Source: Zoogloea sp.
GTDB taxonomy: Bacteria; Pseudomonadota; Gammaproteobacteria; Burkholderiales; Rhodocyclaceae
DNA: 64,000 nucleotides
NCBI GenBank assembly: GCA_016720685.1
Contig: JADKKC010000002.1
Coordinates: 1-64,000 of the forward strand
Direction of reading: 5' to 3'
Shown here: positions 38,151 through 46,756 of the stretch, piece after piece
Layout: each line of letters starts with the position of its first letter
Position numbering within the stretch: position 1 is the first letter of the stretch
Translations under genes and position numbers: made by a program
Notes under the pieces: model-generated
The model's input: only the letters and a program-made list of their open reading frames with translations
Told to the model about the DNA's origin: nothing
The model's database searches: none

Positions 38151-40559
38151 TCAGAGCTCAATTGGAAAACTCAGACGGAAGTGCGAACCGAGGAAACGCC
38201 AACTCTCAATGCACTCAAGGCTACCTCCGGCCTCTTCGGCCAGACGACGGGAAAGCCACAAACCCATGCCATGGCGCTCTTCAAACGTGGGTGCGGTGGA
38301 GCGCCCGGCCTGCCACAGCCGGGCACGCGCCGCAACAGTCAAACCAGGGCCGTTATCGCGAACGTCGATATAAAGCCGACCTGAGTCGCGATTTATATCG
38401 AAAATGATCGACACATATCGATTATCTTGCCGGTAATGGTGCTTAGCCGCATTCAGGGCTAAATTGACAGTCGGCAAGACTAACGCGGCTGATGGAATAG
38501 GAAGCGCAATCGGGGGCACCTCCCCGATATCCAATCGCAAATTATTCGATTCGCATTCTGCACTGACGATACCGAGGATAGATTCCCGCGCGGCCGGCAG
38601 AAAAACATAACGCTTCCGATACGACAGGCCTTGCAGCAAGTGTTCGGCCAGGCCAAGGGTTTCGAGGTGTGCTTCCCGCAATTTATTCAACAGGGCGGCC
38701 AACTCTTTTGTATCGTTTACCGGCTTATCGAGGCGGATTGCGGCTTCGTCCAGCAAGCCATGCACCCGATTCCGCAGGTTGAAAACTTCGTGACACAAGC
38801 CCTCATGAGCCATGCCCAGTTCCACAAAGTTGCTTGAATGGTGGGCCCACTCAACCCAGCTCCGTTCTGCAAGGCTGCCCGTTAAGGCATGCTGCCACCA
38901 GCGCAGATAGGGTTGCGGATCCCAGTCCCGTGCGTAACCAACACCGAATATCCAGACCTCACCGTCGATGGAAAAGCTTAACCAGCGAGCAGGCTCACCC
39001 GCCGAGGCACGTAATTCCACGTTGCCAGCCTCGTGGGCCTTAAGGCTTAGCGAATCGGTACGCCCACTGGCGAGCAAGTGCAATTCAGTATCGGCGAGCA
39101 CCGCTTTCAGATCGGCCTTGACGAAGGGCACCTGCCCCGTGCCCGAGCAGTCGCTGGCAGCCAGTTCCGGGTCGATACGCAGCAACATCGCAAAACGCAC
39201 TTGCGGCAACTGGGCAATTTCGCTGAGAAGCGCGTGGGGAGAAACATTGGCTGTACGACTCGCCCCCAGGGTCGGACCTGCCTGCTCAGGCAGGGTTGAA
39301 ACGGGTGGCGGCGTATCCTCCCAACGTCTTTCGCCAGCCAGTAAGTCGCGCAAGTTCTCATGGGAGAGGGGACGACGCAGCAGACCGACAACCCCTAGAC
39401 GCACAAGCCGTTCGCGTTGTGGGTTCGTGCTGTACGCGTCGCGCGGGTTGGCAGTAAGCAACAGGAAACGGGACGCTGTTGTGTCGCTAACGGCCAGACG
39501 GCGACCGACCAATTCCACCAGCCGCTCACCCAACCCTTTGCCGGGAAGGTTGTTGTCCACCATGACCAGATCGAAATCGCTCTCGGAAACAAGGCCTGCA
39601 ACCCGGTCGCATGCCTCGGAAAAACGATCGCGGACCACAAGAACGGTTTCCACCTGAGCACCGTTAAGCCGGTATAAATCGGCATAAGCAGACAGGGTGG
39701 ACTCATCGTCATCCACCAACAGCAGTCTGAGCCCATGCAGGAGGGGATGCCGCGGCATGAGCACGTCCTCCTTATCCACCTGTCCGTGGAAAAACAGGTG
39801 AAAACGCACTCTTGCCGACGACTCCCTGGATGTTTGCCAGGCTGCACTGCGGGCATCGCGATAGTTGATCAGGCGGATGATGCTTGCTTGAGGGTGTTGC
39901 GGCGGGCGAACGATGTTGATGAGGACGGCCTGCACCCGATCGCCTTTCACCAAGGTTTTACGGGTCATCTCGGTGCTGCTTGGTACCTGGCCCAGGCTGC
40001 CGTCGTACCATGGCAGCTCTTCAACGGGCAGGAAGACTTCTATATCCGGCTGCAGAACCGTCGGCTCCTGTACCTCGCCACCCTGCGTCAGTACCAGGCC
40101 ATCGTCGAGTTGGACAAGATAGCCGCTAATCTGTCCTGAGGAATGGGCGCGAATTTCCCGCCTGACGGTCCCGCTGACGACGTCACCGTCTTCAAGTGCC
40201 AGAGTAGCCCAGGGATCCTTGTGGCCCCACCGTTCATGAACGTACCAAAGCTTCTCATGACCATCCTCCCGAAGACGGGTTACATACACCGATGCCAATT
40301 CCACCGGATGCAGTGCGGTCGATGCCGCGTATTCCGGAAGATGGGCGAACAGCGCCGTGCTCTTCCAAGCAAGGCTGTCGTGTTGATACAGGCGACCGTG
40401 ACGCTTGTACTCACGCCCGGTTTCTGGATCGATCAATAGCAGATCGCAGTGGTCGTTCCAAGTTTTCAGGACGCGGGCACGCAGGATACGACCTACAAGA
40501 TTCTCATCGCTTTCAATAGCGTTTCTGGACTGGGCTGGGCTGTCATTTCTCGGAGTCAT
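38151..40559 (-). CDS. S1-REC-histidine kinase hybrid protein
   Basis: An 802-residue protein with an unusual domain order. Residues about 20-235 contain an S1-like RNA-binding fold: LEDGDVVSGTVRREI, then VFLPVEELPW and LVKGDRVQAVLINIVRPP. A receiver at about 276-405 has LLLVDDDEST and acceptor D335 (VMVDNNLP), with T369, but Arg396 replaces the conserved Lys (LLRRPLS). Residues 440-560 are an uncharacterised sensor-like region. The kinase has H590 (HEGLCHEVFNLRNRV), N-box NLALNAAKHH, DNGPGL at 735-740 and GMGLWLSRRLAEEAGGSL at 764 onward, all standard. ATG 40559 is preferred over a TTG 22 codons upstream, but no good ribosome site marks either. It is first in a five-gene minus-strand cassette. 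Confidence 0.8.
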   Translation of the reverse strand: MTPRNDSPAQSRNAIESDENLVGRILRARVLKTWNDHCDLLLIDPETGREYKRHGRLYQHDSLAWKSTALFAHLPEYAASTALHPVELASVYVTRLREDGHEKLWYVHERWGHKDPWATLALEDGDVVSGTVRREIRAHSSGQISGYLVQLDDGLVLTQGGEVQEPTVLQPDIEVFLPVEELPWYDGSLGQVPSSTEMTRKTLVKGDRVQAVLINIVRPPQHPQASIIRLINYRDARSAAWQTSRESSARVRFHLFFHGQVDKEDVLMPRHPLLHGLRLLLVDDDESTLSAYADLYRLNGAQVETVLVVRDRFSEACDRVAGLVSESDFDLVMVDNNLPGKGLGERLVELVGRRLAVSDTTASRFLLLTANPRDAYSTNPQRERLVRLGVVGLLRRPLSHENLRDLLAGERRWEDTPPPVSTLPEQAGPTLGASRTANVSPHALLSEIAQLPQVRFAMLLRIDPELAASDCSGTGQVPFVKADLKAVLADTELHLLASGRTDSLSLKAHEAGNVELRASAGEPARWLSFSIDGEVWIFGVGYARDWDPQPYLRWWQHALTGSLAERSWVEWAHHSSNFVELGMAHEGLCHEVFNLRNRVHGLLDEAAIRLDKPVNDTKELAALLNKLREAHLETLGLAEHLLQGLSYRKRYVFLPAARESILGIVSAECESNNLRLDIGEVPPIALPIPSAALVLPTVNLALNAAKHHYRQDNRYVSIIFDINRDSGRLYIDVRDNGPGLTVAARARLWQAGRSTAPTFEERHGMGLWLSRRLAEEAGGSLECIESWRFLGSHFRLSFPIEL

Positions 40560-40747
40560 GGCGTTGTAGGTGTTTTCCCAATCTATTAAGGAATGCCGGC
40601 GGCCCGCCTCCGGCAGCCGCTGCAAGCAGGCCGGAAGTGAGATTTAACATTTCTATCATAAACAGGGAGCCGATACCCTAGCCATGGACCGGATTTCTGT
40701 CGACATAGGTCAAAAGATACGCTGATTAAATGCGCCTTCGACTTCGA

Positions 40748-40760
40748 ACCCAACTTGGGT
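40748..40760. promoter_or_regulatory. Short palindrome upstream of the S1-REC-kinase cassette
   Basis: ACCCAA-C-TTGGGT is a perfect 6+1+6 palindrome about 190 bp upstream of the S1-REC-kinase start. It lies in the 368-bp gap 40560-40927 that separates the cassette from moaE. Apart from AT-rich stretches near 40645-40740 that could hold the cassette promoter, nothing else recognisable was seen in this gap. Confidence 0.25.
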
Positions 40761-40927
40761 AAAACATGTCATGGACAGCGTATTGGGGCGCCGATAAGCC
40801 ATGTGGACATCATGGCAGTCGATCTTGTGACGAGATGACTTACGGCAAAAACATTCCGCGCTTCGCTTACATCGACGGAATGGCGAGCCCTTTCCAAGCT
40901 TTTGGCAGACTACCCGAGGAACAAGGC

Positions 40928-41392
40928 CTATTTAGCCCACCGCGCCGCTGCCGAATCATCGGCTTCACGGGCGTCCACCCAGCGCCCGCCTGCGGGTGTG
41001 TCTTCCTTCTTCCAGAAGGGGGCGCGGGTTTTCAGGTAGTCCATGATGAACTCGCAGGCGGCAAAGGCGTCGCCCCGGTGGCTGCTGGCAACCCCGACAA
41101 AAACGATGCGCTCGCCCGGCACGAGGCGGCCGAAGCGGTGGATGACCCGCGTACCGAGCAGGCGCCAGCGCCCGTCGGCTTCGGCAACAATGGCTTCGAG
41201 CGATTTTTCGGTCATGCCGGGATAGTGCTCCAGCGTCATCGCCGAGACTTCGTCGCCTCCGCCTGCCAGCGTGTCGGCCCGCACCAGGCCGACGAAGCTC
41301 GCCACCGCGCCCACGTCGCAGCGCCCCGCCGACAGGGCTTCGATTTCCGCGCCGACATCGAAGTCGGCTTCCTGGACGCTGATGGTGTTCAA
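40928..41392 (-). CDS. moaE: Molybdopterin synthase catalytic subunit MoaE
   Basis: A 154-residue large subunit of molybdopterin synthase, which transfers sulfur from MoaD thiocarboxylate to precursor Z to make molybdopterin. Typical blocks are VGAVASFVGLVRAD, LEHYPGMTEKSLEAIV, VIHRFGRLVPGERIVFVGVA, SSHRGDAFAACEFIMDYLKT and the catalytic-Lys segment RAPFWKKE. It begins 1 nt after the moaD stop and is the last gene of the molybdenum-cofactor run. Confidence 0.95.
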   Translation of the reverse strand: MNTISVQEADFDVGAEIEALSAGRCDVGAVASFVGLVRADTLAGGGDEVSAMTLEHYPGMTEKSLEAIVAEADGRWRLLGTRVIHRFGRLVPGERIVFVGVASSHRGDAFAACEFIMDYLKTRAPFWKKEDTPAGGRWVDAREADDSAAARWAK

Positions 41393-41393
41393 G

Positions 41394-41648
41394 CTAACCT
41401 CCGGTTACCGGCGGAAAGAAGGCGACTTCGTCCCGATCGGCCACGGCCACTTCGGGGCCGGCCATGTTTTGGTTGATGGCAGCGCGCACGTTGCGCCCTT
41501 CTTCCAGCGCCTCCCACACGCCGCCGCGTCTGGCCAGATGATCGCGCAAATCGCCAAGGGTGGCGATGTTGGCCGGCAGGGTGAGGGTTTCGTGGGAATA
41601 GCCGAGGGTTTCACGGAGGCTGGCGAAATAGAGAACCTTGATGCTCAT
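41394..41648 (-). CDS. moaD: Molybdopterin synthase sulfur carrier MoaD
   Basis: An 84-residue ubiquitin-fold sulfur carrier. It has the family start VLYFASLRETLG, the AAINQNMAGPEVAVADRDEV core and the essential C-terminal diglycine in AFFPPVTGG, which is adenylated and thiocarboxylated. Its ATG overlaps the moeA stop by 4 nt and its stop nearly touches the moaE start. Confidence 0.95.
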   Translation of the reverse strand: MSIKVLYFASLRETLGYSHETLTLPANIATLGDLRDHLARRGGVWEALEEGRNVRAAINQNMAGPEVAVADRDEVAFFPPVTGG

Positions 41649-42868
41649 GACAACAATTCAGAGTAGGGAATGAACTGGACCTGCTCCCCGGCCGCAAGCG
41701 GCGTGCCGGGAGGCGTACTGACGAGGCCGTCGGCCCACACCGTCGAGGTGAGGACGCCGGGGCCCTGGTTGGGGAAAAGCGCGACCCGGCCATCGGCGCC
41801 GATGCGCGCGCGCAAAAACTCGCGGCGGCGGTCAGGCCTGGGCCAGTCGAAGCCGGCCGTAAGCGGAATCTCGCGCGGCAGGCAATCGGCCACGCCCATC
41901 GCGCGGAGCACAAAGGGCCGCACCAGCATGATGAAGGTGACGAAGCTCGACACGGGGTTGCCCGACAGGCCGATGAAGGCTGCGCCAGCACCGCCCGCCG
42001 GATCATTCACGCGGCCAAAAGCCACCGGCTTGCCGGGCTTCATCGCCACGAGCCACAAATCGAGCTGCCCTTCGGCCTGCACCGCGGGCTTGACGTGGTC
42101 TTCCTCGCCCACCGACACGCCGCCGCTGGTGACGATCAGGTCGTTGCCGGCCGCCGCGCCGCGCAGCGCCGCACGGGTGGCGTCGAGATCGTCCGGCACG
42201 ATGCCGAGGTCGGAGACTTCGCAGCCCAGGGCTTCGAGAAGTCCGCGCAGCACGTAACGGTTGGAGTTGTAGATGGCGCCGGGCGGCAGCGGATCGCCGG
42301 GCATGACGAGTTCGTCACCGGTTGAAAACAGCGCCACGCGCAGGCGGCGGTACACCGGCAGCCTTGCACAGCCCACCGACGCGGCAAGGCCCAGCATCTG
42401 GGGGTTGAGGCGCACACCGGCGGCCAGCACGGTGCTGCCGCGGGCGATATCCTCGCCGGCCCGGCGAATCCACTCGCCGGGCTTGGGCACATGGTCGATC
42501 ACCACGCTGTCGCCATCGGTGCTGCACAGCTCTTGCATCACGATGGCGTCGGCGCCACGCGGCACCGGCGCACCGGTGAAGATGCGGGCCGCCGTACCCC
42601 GCGCCAGCGTGTGGCCAACGGCGCCGGCAGGGATGCGCTGGGCGACGGTGAGCCGCGCGCCTGCAGCAGTCACGTCGGCCGTGTTGATGGCGTAACCATC
42701 CATCGACGAATTGTCGAGCGGCGGCACCTGCAGGCAGGAAACCTGGTCGGCGGCGAGCACACGCCCGAGGGCCGCCGCGGTGGAGACCTTTTCGATGTCG
42801 GTGACGGGCGTGGCGGCGGCCAGCAGCGCCGACCGCACGTCCTCGAAGGCGCGCATGGGATTGCTCAT
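41645..42868 (-). CDS. moeA: Molybdopterin molybdotransferase MoeA
   Basis: A 407-residue enzyme that inserts molybdate into adenylated molybdopterin. Clear signatures are VPPLDNSSMDGYAINTADV, GTAARIFTGAPVPRGADAIV, VALFSTGDELVMPGDPL, YNSNRYVLRGLLEALG, DLIVTSGGVSVGEEDHVK and FIGLSGNPVSSFVTF. It overlaps mobB and moaD by 4 nt each, so its translation is coupled to both. Confidence 0.95.
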   Translation of the reverse strand: MSNPMRAFEDVRSALLAAATPVTDIEKVSTAAALGRVLAADQVSCLQVPPLDNSSMDGYAINTADVTAAGARLTVAQRIPAGAVGHTLARGTAARIFTGAPVPRGADAIVMQELCSTDGDSVVIDHVPKPGEWIRRAGEDIARGSTVLAAGVRLNPQMLGLAASVGCARLPVYRRLRVALFSTGDELVMPGDPLPPGAIYNSNRYVLRGLLEALGCEVSDLGIVPDDLDATRAALRGAAAGNDLIVTSGGVSVGEEDHVKPAVQAEGQLDLWLVAMKPGKPVAFGRVNDPAGGAGAAFIGLSGNPVSSFVTFIMLVRPFVLRAMGVADCLPREIPLTAGFDWPRPDRRREFLRARIGADGRVALFPNQGPGVLTSTVWADGLVSTPPGTPLAAGEQVQFIPYSELLS

Positions 42869-43359
42869 ATCAGGCCCTGATGATGAAGAATGAAGCCGGC
42901 CACGGCGGCCGGGTCGTTGAGATCAAGACGCTGCAGGGGCGCGTCGAGTTCCCCGTCGGTGGCAATCGCAACGATGGCCGGATTGTCGGGGTAGAGCAGC
43001 GGGCGGCTGTGGGCCGGGCGATGCACCTCGATCTTGGGAATCTGCACATTCTTGAAGCCCTCGACCAGCACGATGTCGCAGGGCGACAGGCGCCCCAGCT
43101 GCGCATCGAGATCAGGCTCCGGCGCGCCGCGCAGCTCGTGCATCAGCACCCAGCGTTCGTCGGAAATCAGCAGGATCTCGCTCGCCCCGGCTTCGCGGTG
43201 GCGCCAGGAATCCTTGCCCGGCTTGTCCACGTCGAAACCATGATGGGCATGCTTGATGACCGACACACTAAGGCCGCGGCCGGTAATCTGCGGGATGATC
43301 TTCTCGATCAGCGTGGTCTTGCCGGAACCGGACCAGCCGGCGAAACCGAAGACTTTCAT
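42865..43359 (-). CDS. mobB: Molybdopterin-guanine dinucleotide biosynthesis adaptor MobB
   Basis: A 164-residue P-loop GTP-binding protein that assists MobA in forming the guanine dinucleotide form of the cofactor. VFGFAGWSGSGKTTLIEKII is the P-loop, VSVIKHAHHGFDVDKPGKDS is the family hallmark, and CDIVLVEGFKNVQIPKIEVH carries the conserved VEGFK. It overlaps the ATP-grasp gene and moeA by 4 nt each. mobA is not in the window. Confidence 0.93.
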   Translation of the reverse strand: MKVFGFAGWSGSGKTTLIEKIIPQITGRGLSVSVIKHAHHGFDVDKPGKDSWRHREAGASEILLISDERWVLMHELRGAPEPDLDAQLGRLSPCDIVLVEGFKNVQIPKIEVHRPAHSRPLLYPDNPAIVAIATDGELDAPLQRLDLNDPAAVAGFILHHQGLI

Positions 43360-44726
43360 GCCCCCGCGCCCTCTCCCTCGTGCTCGCAGGGCACGGCCAA
43401 GACCGGCGCAAAACCGCCACCGGGGGTACGAAAATTGGTGGTCTGGCCGCGGTACAGGCGTGCAGTGACAAGTTGAACTTCGCCGCGATAGACGTAGTTG
43501 CGCAAATCCATCTTGAGGTCGACGGTTGCCCCTTCAACTTCAAGACGCCGCTCGGTGGGTGGCACCAGAGCCTGCGCGATGTAGTCGCCCGCCAGGATGT
43601 CCTCGAAGACCCGCCTGGTGAGCTTGTCGCCGCGATAGGCGCCGCGACTGCCAAAACCCGACGCCGGCTTGAAGAACAGGCGGCGCCGGCGCGCCCAGAA
43701 ATCATCGGCCTGCTCGCGCACAACCGCCTCGGTGCGTGGCACGCCGGCAACAACAGTGGCGATGGTGCCCTCGCCGACGCCCAGGCTGCGCAAGCGGGCC
43801 GGATCGGAGAGCAGCACCAGGTTGCGCTTGTCGGCATACAGCGCATGGGCCCGCGGGTGCGGCGTGATGACCGCCGAGCCGGCAAACCATGCCTCGCGCA
43901 GGGCGCGGCTGGGCGGAGCGTCAAGGGCAAAATCGGTAAGACGGTTATAAACGAGATCAACCGGCTGGCCGTGGAGCGTGAGCCCGGCGCCCGTGTGCAC
44001 AAGCTCGGCCGGATCGCAGATCCAGGCGGTGATGCCGTGACGCTCGAAGAGACGCTGAAAGATCAGGAACTCGGGCAGCAGGTATTGTTCCTGCGGGGCC
44101 TCGTCGACGATGGCGATGCTGCGGAGCGCAACCTCACCCCGCTCGGCCTGCCACTCGGCGCGAAACATCGCGACGAAGCGCGCTTCGAGGTCGGCCGCAT
44201 CGCTCCCCTGCATGGCCTCCATGGCCTCGGCCACCTCGTTGCAGCAGGCCCGCTGGGCGCGGCCGAGGATGGCATTGAGCAGACCGCCACCCGCGTTGGT
44301 GTTGATCTCGATCAGCTGCGGCCCATCGGCCCCCAGGTGAAAGTCGTAGCCGAGAAAAACCCCTGCAGCCTTTGCCGACCGCCGGGCGGTTTCGGGCGCC
44401 CAGGCCAAAACCGCGTCCTGCCAGGCCGGCAGCGCGACAACCTGTTCGATGGCCGCCACCACCTCGGCCATGCGCTTGACGTGGCGGGCCGACACAAAGG
44501 CCATCGAATCGGCGAAAAGGTGCGGCCGCGACTCGGCCAGCATGGCCTGCAGCGCGCCGTCCCGCGGGTCGCGGGCGAGCGCGCCGACAAGCGCCTGGCG
44601 GTCGAGCGAGACGCACTGGCAGCCGGCATTGAGCGCCTCGGCAGTGCCCGCGCAGTTGCCGCTTACCAGCGCGGCAAGAAATGTTTCGGAAAGCTTGGAT
44701 GAGCCTTTGACGGGCATGGAGGGCAA
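43356..44726 (-). CDS. ATP-grasp-like protein of unknown substrate, linked to molybdenum cofactor genes
   Basis: A 456-residue protein I cannot assign to a characterised enzyme. Several segments look like an ATP-grasp ligase: GVFLGYDFHLGADGPQLIEI followed by NTNAGGGLLN, VDLVYNRLTDFALDAPPSRA, AHALYADKRNLVLLSD, and RLFFKPASGFGSRGAYRGDK with YIAQALVPPTERR further on. A FKPxxGxGSRG loop followed by a YIAQ strand is how such enzymes bind ATP. The product would be an amide or thioester made with ATP. Its stop overlaps the mobB start by 4 nt, so it is co-translated with mobB-moeA-moaD-moaE. It lies 51 nt after the DinG-type helicase. Start taken at 44726; a methionine at codon 4 is equally possible. 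Confidence 0.65.
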   Translation of the reverse strand: MPSMPVKGSSKLSETFLAALVSGNCAGTAEALNAGCQCVSLDRQALVGALARDPRDGALQAMLAESRPHLFADSMAFVSARHVKRMAEVVAAIEQVVALPAWQDAVLAWAPETARRSAKAAGVFLGYDFHLGADGPQLIEINTNAGGGLLNAILGRAQRACCNEVAEAMEAMQGSDAADLEARFVAMFRAEWQAERGEVALRSIAIVDEAPQEQYLLPEFLIFQRLFERHGITAWICDPAELVHTGAGLTLHGQPVDLVYNRLTDFALDAPPSRALREAWFAGSAVITPHPRAHALYADKRNLVLLSDPARLRSLGVGEGTIATVVAGVPRTEAVVREQADDFWARRRRLFFKPASGFGSRGAYRGDKLTRRVFEDILAGDYIAQALVPPTERRLEVEGATVDLKMDLRNYVYRGEVQLVTARLYRGQTTNFRTPGGGFAPVLAVPCEHEGEGAGA

Positions 44727-44777
44727 CGCGGAACAATGAACAGGCAGGCGCCGGATTGTATCAAGCGCCTGCCTTGC

Positions 44778-46733
44778 TTAGGTGCGCGCCGCCGGCGGCG
44801 GCAGCTCTTCAAGAAACGCCACCACCTCGGCCTCGTGCTTGCTGCGCCGCATCGGCGGCAGGCTTTGCCAGACGCGCTTGCCGTAGGGCTTGGTGAGCAT
44901 GCGCGGATCGCAGATGGCGAGCACGCCCTTGTCGCGCTCGGTGCGGATCAAGCGGCCGGCCCCCTGCTTGACGTTGATCACCGCACGCGGCAACTGGTAT
45001 TCCATGAAGGGGTTGCGGCCGGCCTTCCGCATGTTTTCAATGCGCGCCGCAAGCACGGGGTCGTCGGGCGGCGCGAAGGGCAGCTTGTCGATCACCACCA
45101 CCGACAGCGCATCACCGGGCACGTCCACGCCTTCCCAGAAGCTCTGGCTGGCCACCAGGATGGCGTTGCCGAGGCGCCGGAAGCGCTCGAGCAGTTCGGT
45201 ACGCGAACCTTCGCCCTGGATCAGCAGCGGCAAATCCAGCTTTTCGCGGGCGAGATCATCGGCGATCAGTTCGTGGATGCGGCGCATGGCGCGCAGCGAA
45301 GTGCACAGCACGAAGCTTCGGCCATGCGCCGCGCGGATCAGCGGAAAAGCCACCTTGGCCACCGCATCCGGGTATTCGGGGCTGTTCGGCTCGGGCATGC
45401 CTTGCGGTGCGTAGAGCACGGCCTGCTCCTGGTAATCGAAGGGGCTGCCCCACACGGCGGTTTCGATCGGTGGCTCGACCCAATTGAGGCCCAGCTCGCG
45501 GCAGTAATGGCCAAAATCCCGGCCGACAGCCAGGGTGGCCGAGGTGAACACCCAGGCCCGCGGATGGCCATCCATCTGGCGCTTGAAGATTGCGGCGATC
45601 GACAGCGGCGTGGCATTGAGGGACAAGGTCTGGCTGAAGACTTCAACCCAGCGCACCCACTCGCCGCCCTCCGGCACCTGCCAGCGGGTCAGCCGCTCCT
45701 GCAGCTCCTGGGTGCGGCGCAGGCAGTTGGCGAGGCCTTCCGAACGTTCGGCCTGGGTTTCGAGCATCGTGCCGAAGCCTGCCAGTTCGGTGTCCAGGAT
45801 TTCGACGGCTTCGTGGAAGGCCTTGTTGTCGTCCAGCTGCGCAAAGCCAAAGCGGGCGTTTTCGGTGGGAATGGACAGACGCAGGTCGCGGGCGGCTTTT
45901 TCGAGCTTGCGGGTGGCTTCGATCAGGTCGATGCAATCCCGCGCGGCGGCCACGGTTTCCGAGCGCGTATCGCGGGCAAGCTCGAGAAGCTGGGCCGTGG
46001 AAACACTTTCGCCGAAAAACAGGCTGGCGGTTTCCGGCAGCTGGTGGGCTTCGTCGAAGATCACCGCGTTGCACGAGGGCAACAACTCGCCCATGCCCTC
46101 GTCACGCAGCATCACGTCGGCAAAGAACAGGTGATGGTTGACCACCACCACGTCGGCGTCCATCGCCGCCCGCCGGGCGTTGGCGACGAAACATTCCTTG
46201 ATGTTGGGGCATTCCTGCCCCAGGCAGTTGTCCCGCGACGAAGTGGCAAACTGCCAGGCAAAGGCGTCTTCCGGCACTTCCGGGCATTCGGCCTTGTCGC
46301 CGCTCTGGGTTATTTCCATGAAGCGCCCGATGGCACGCACGTGGGCCGAATCCTCGGGGGTGTGGAAGCGGCCGTCGACGAGGTTGCGGGTCAGGTGGTA
46401 ATGGCACACGTAATTGGCGCGGCCCTTGAGCAAGGCAACCCCGACCGGCACCTTGAGCGCGGCGCGAATGGTGGGCAGGTCGCGGTTGAAGAGCTGGTCC
46501 TGCAAGGTTTTGGTGCCGGTGGAGATGATCACCTTGCCGCCGTTCAGCAGCGCCGGAACCAGGTAGGCGTAGGTTTTTCCGGTACCGGTCCCGGCCTCGG
46601 CCACCAGCACGCGGTTCTCCTTGAGCGTGCTGGCGATGCGCTCGGCCATCTCGACCTGCTGCGGGCGCGGGGAAAATCCGGGGATCGCCGCGGCCAGGGG
46701 GCCGTCGGCGGCAAAAGCGGTTTCAATATTCAT
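44778..46733 (-). CDS. DinG/YoaA-family ATP-dependent DNA helicase
   Basis: A 651-residue XPD-like superfamily 2 helicase. Motifs in order: FSPRPQQVEMAERIASTL, Walker A VLVAEAGTGTGKTYAYLVPA, VIISTGTKTLQDQLF, DADVVVVNHHLFFADVML, the DEAH box AVIFDEAHQLPETASLFFGE, VFTSATLAVGR, LVASQSFWEGVDVPGDALSV and INVKQGAGRLIRTERDKGVL. Four Cys between about residues 109 and 182 (NYVCHYHL, DNCLGQECPNIKECF) fit the iron-sulfur cluster of this family. It probably unwinds 5'-3' and acts on damage-related structures. It lacks the N-terminal exonuclease of Gram-positive DinG. Confidence 0.9.
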   Translation of the reverse strand: MNIETAFAADGPLAAAIPGFSPRPQQVEMAERIASTLKENRVLVAEAGTGTGKTYAYLVPALLNGGKVIISTGTKTLQDQLFNRDLPTIRAALKVPVGVALLKGRANYVCHYHLTRNLVDGRFHTPEDSAHVRAIGRFMEITQSGDKAECPEVPEDAFAWQFATSSRDNCLGQECPNIKECFVANARRAAMDADVVVVNHHLFFADVMLRDEGMGELLPSCNAVIFDEAHQLPETASLFFGESVSTAQLLELARDTRSETVAAARDCIDLIEATRKLEKAARDLRLSIPTENARFGFAQLDDNKAFHEAVEILDTELAGFGTMLETQAERSEGLANCLRRTQELQERLTRWQVPEGGEWVRWVEVFSQTLSLNATPLSIAAIFKRQMDGHPRAWVFTSATLAVGRDFGHYCRELGLNWVEPPIETAVWGSPFDYQEQAVLYAPQGMPEPNSPEYPDAVAKVAFPLIRAAHGRSFVLCTSLRAMRRIHELIADDLAREKLDLPLLIQGEGSRTELLERFRRLGNAILVASQSFWEGVDVPGDALSVVVIDKLPFAPPDDPVLAARIENMRKAGRNPFMEYQLPRAVINVKQGAGRLIRTERDKGVLAICDPRMLTKPYGKRVWQSLPPMRRSKHEAEVVAFLEELPPPAART

Positions 46734-46756
46734 TATTCAGGAAGCAGGAAGAGATG

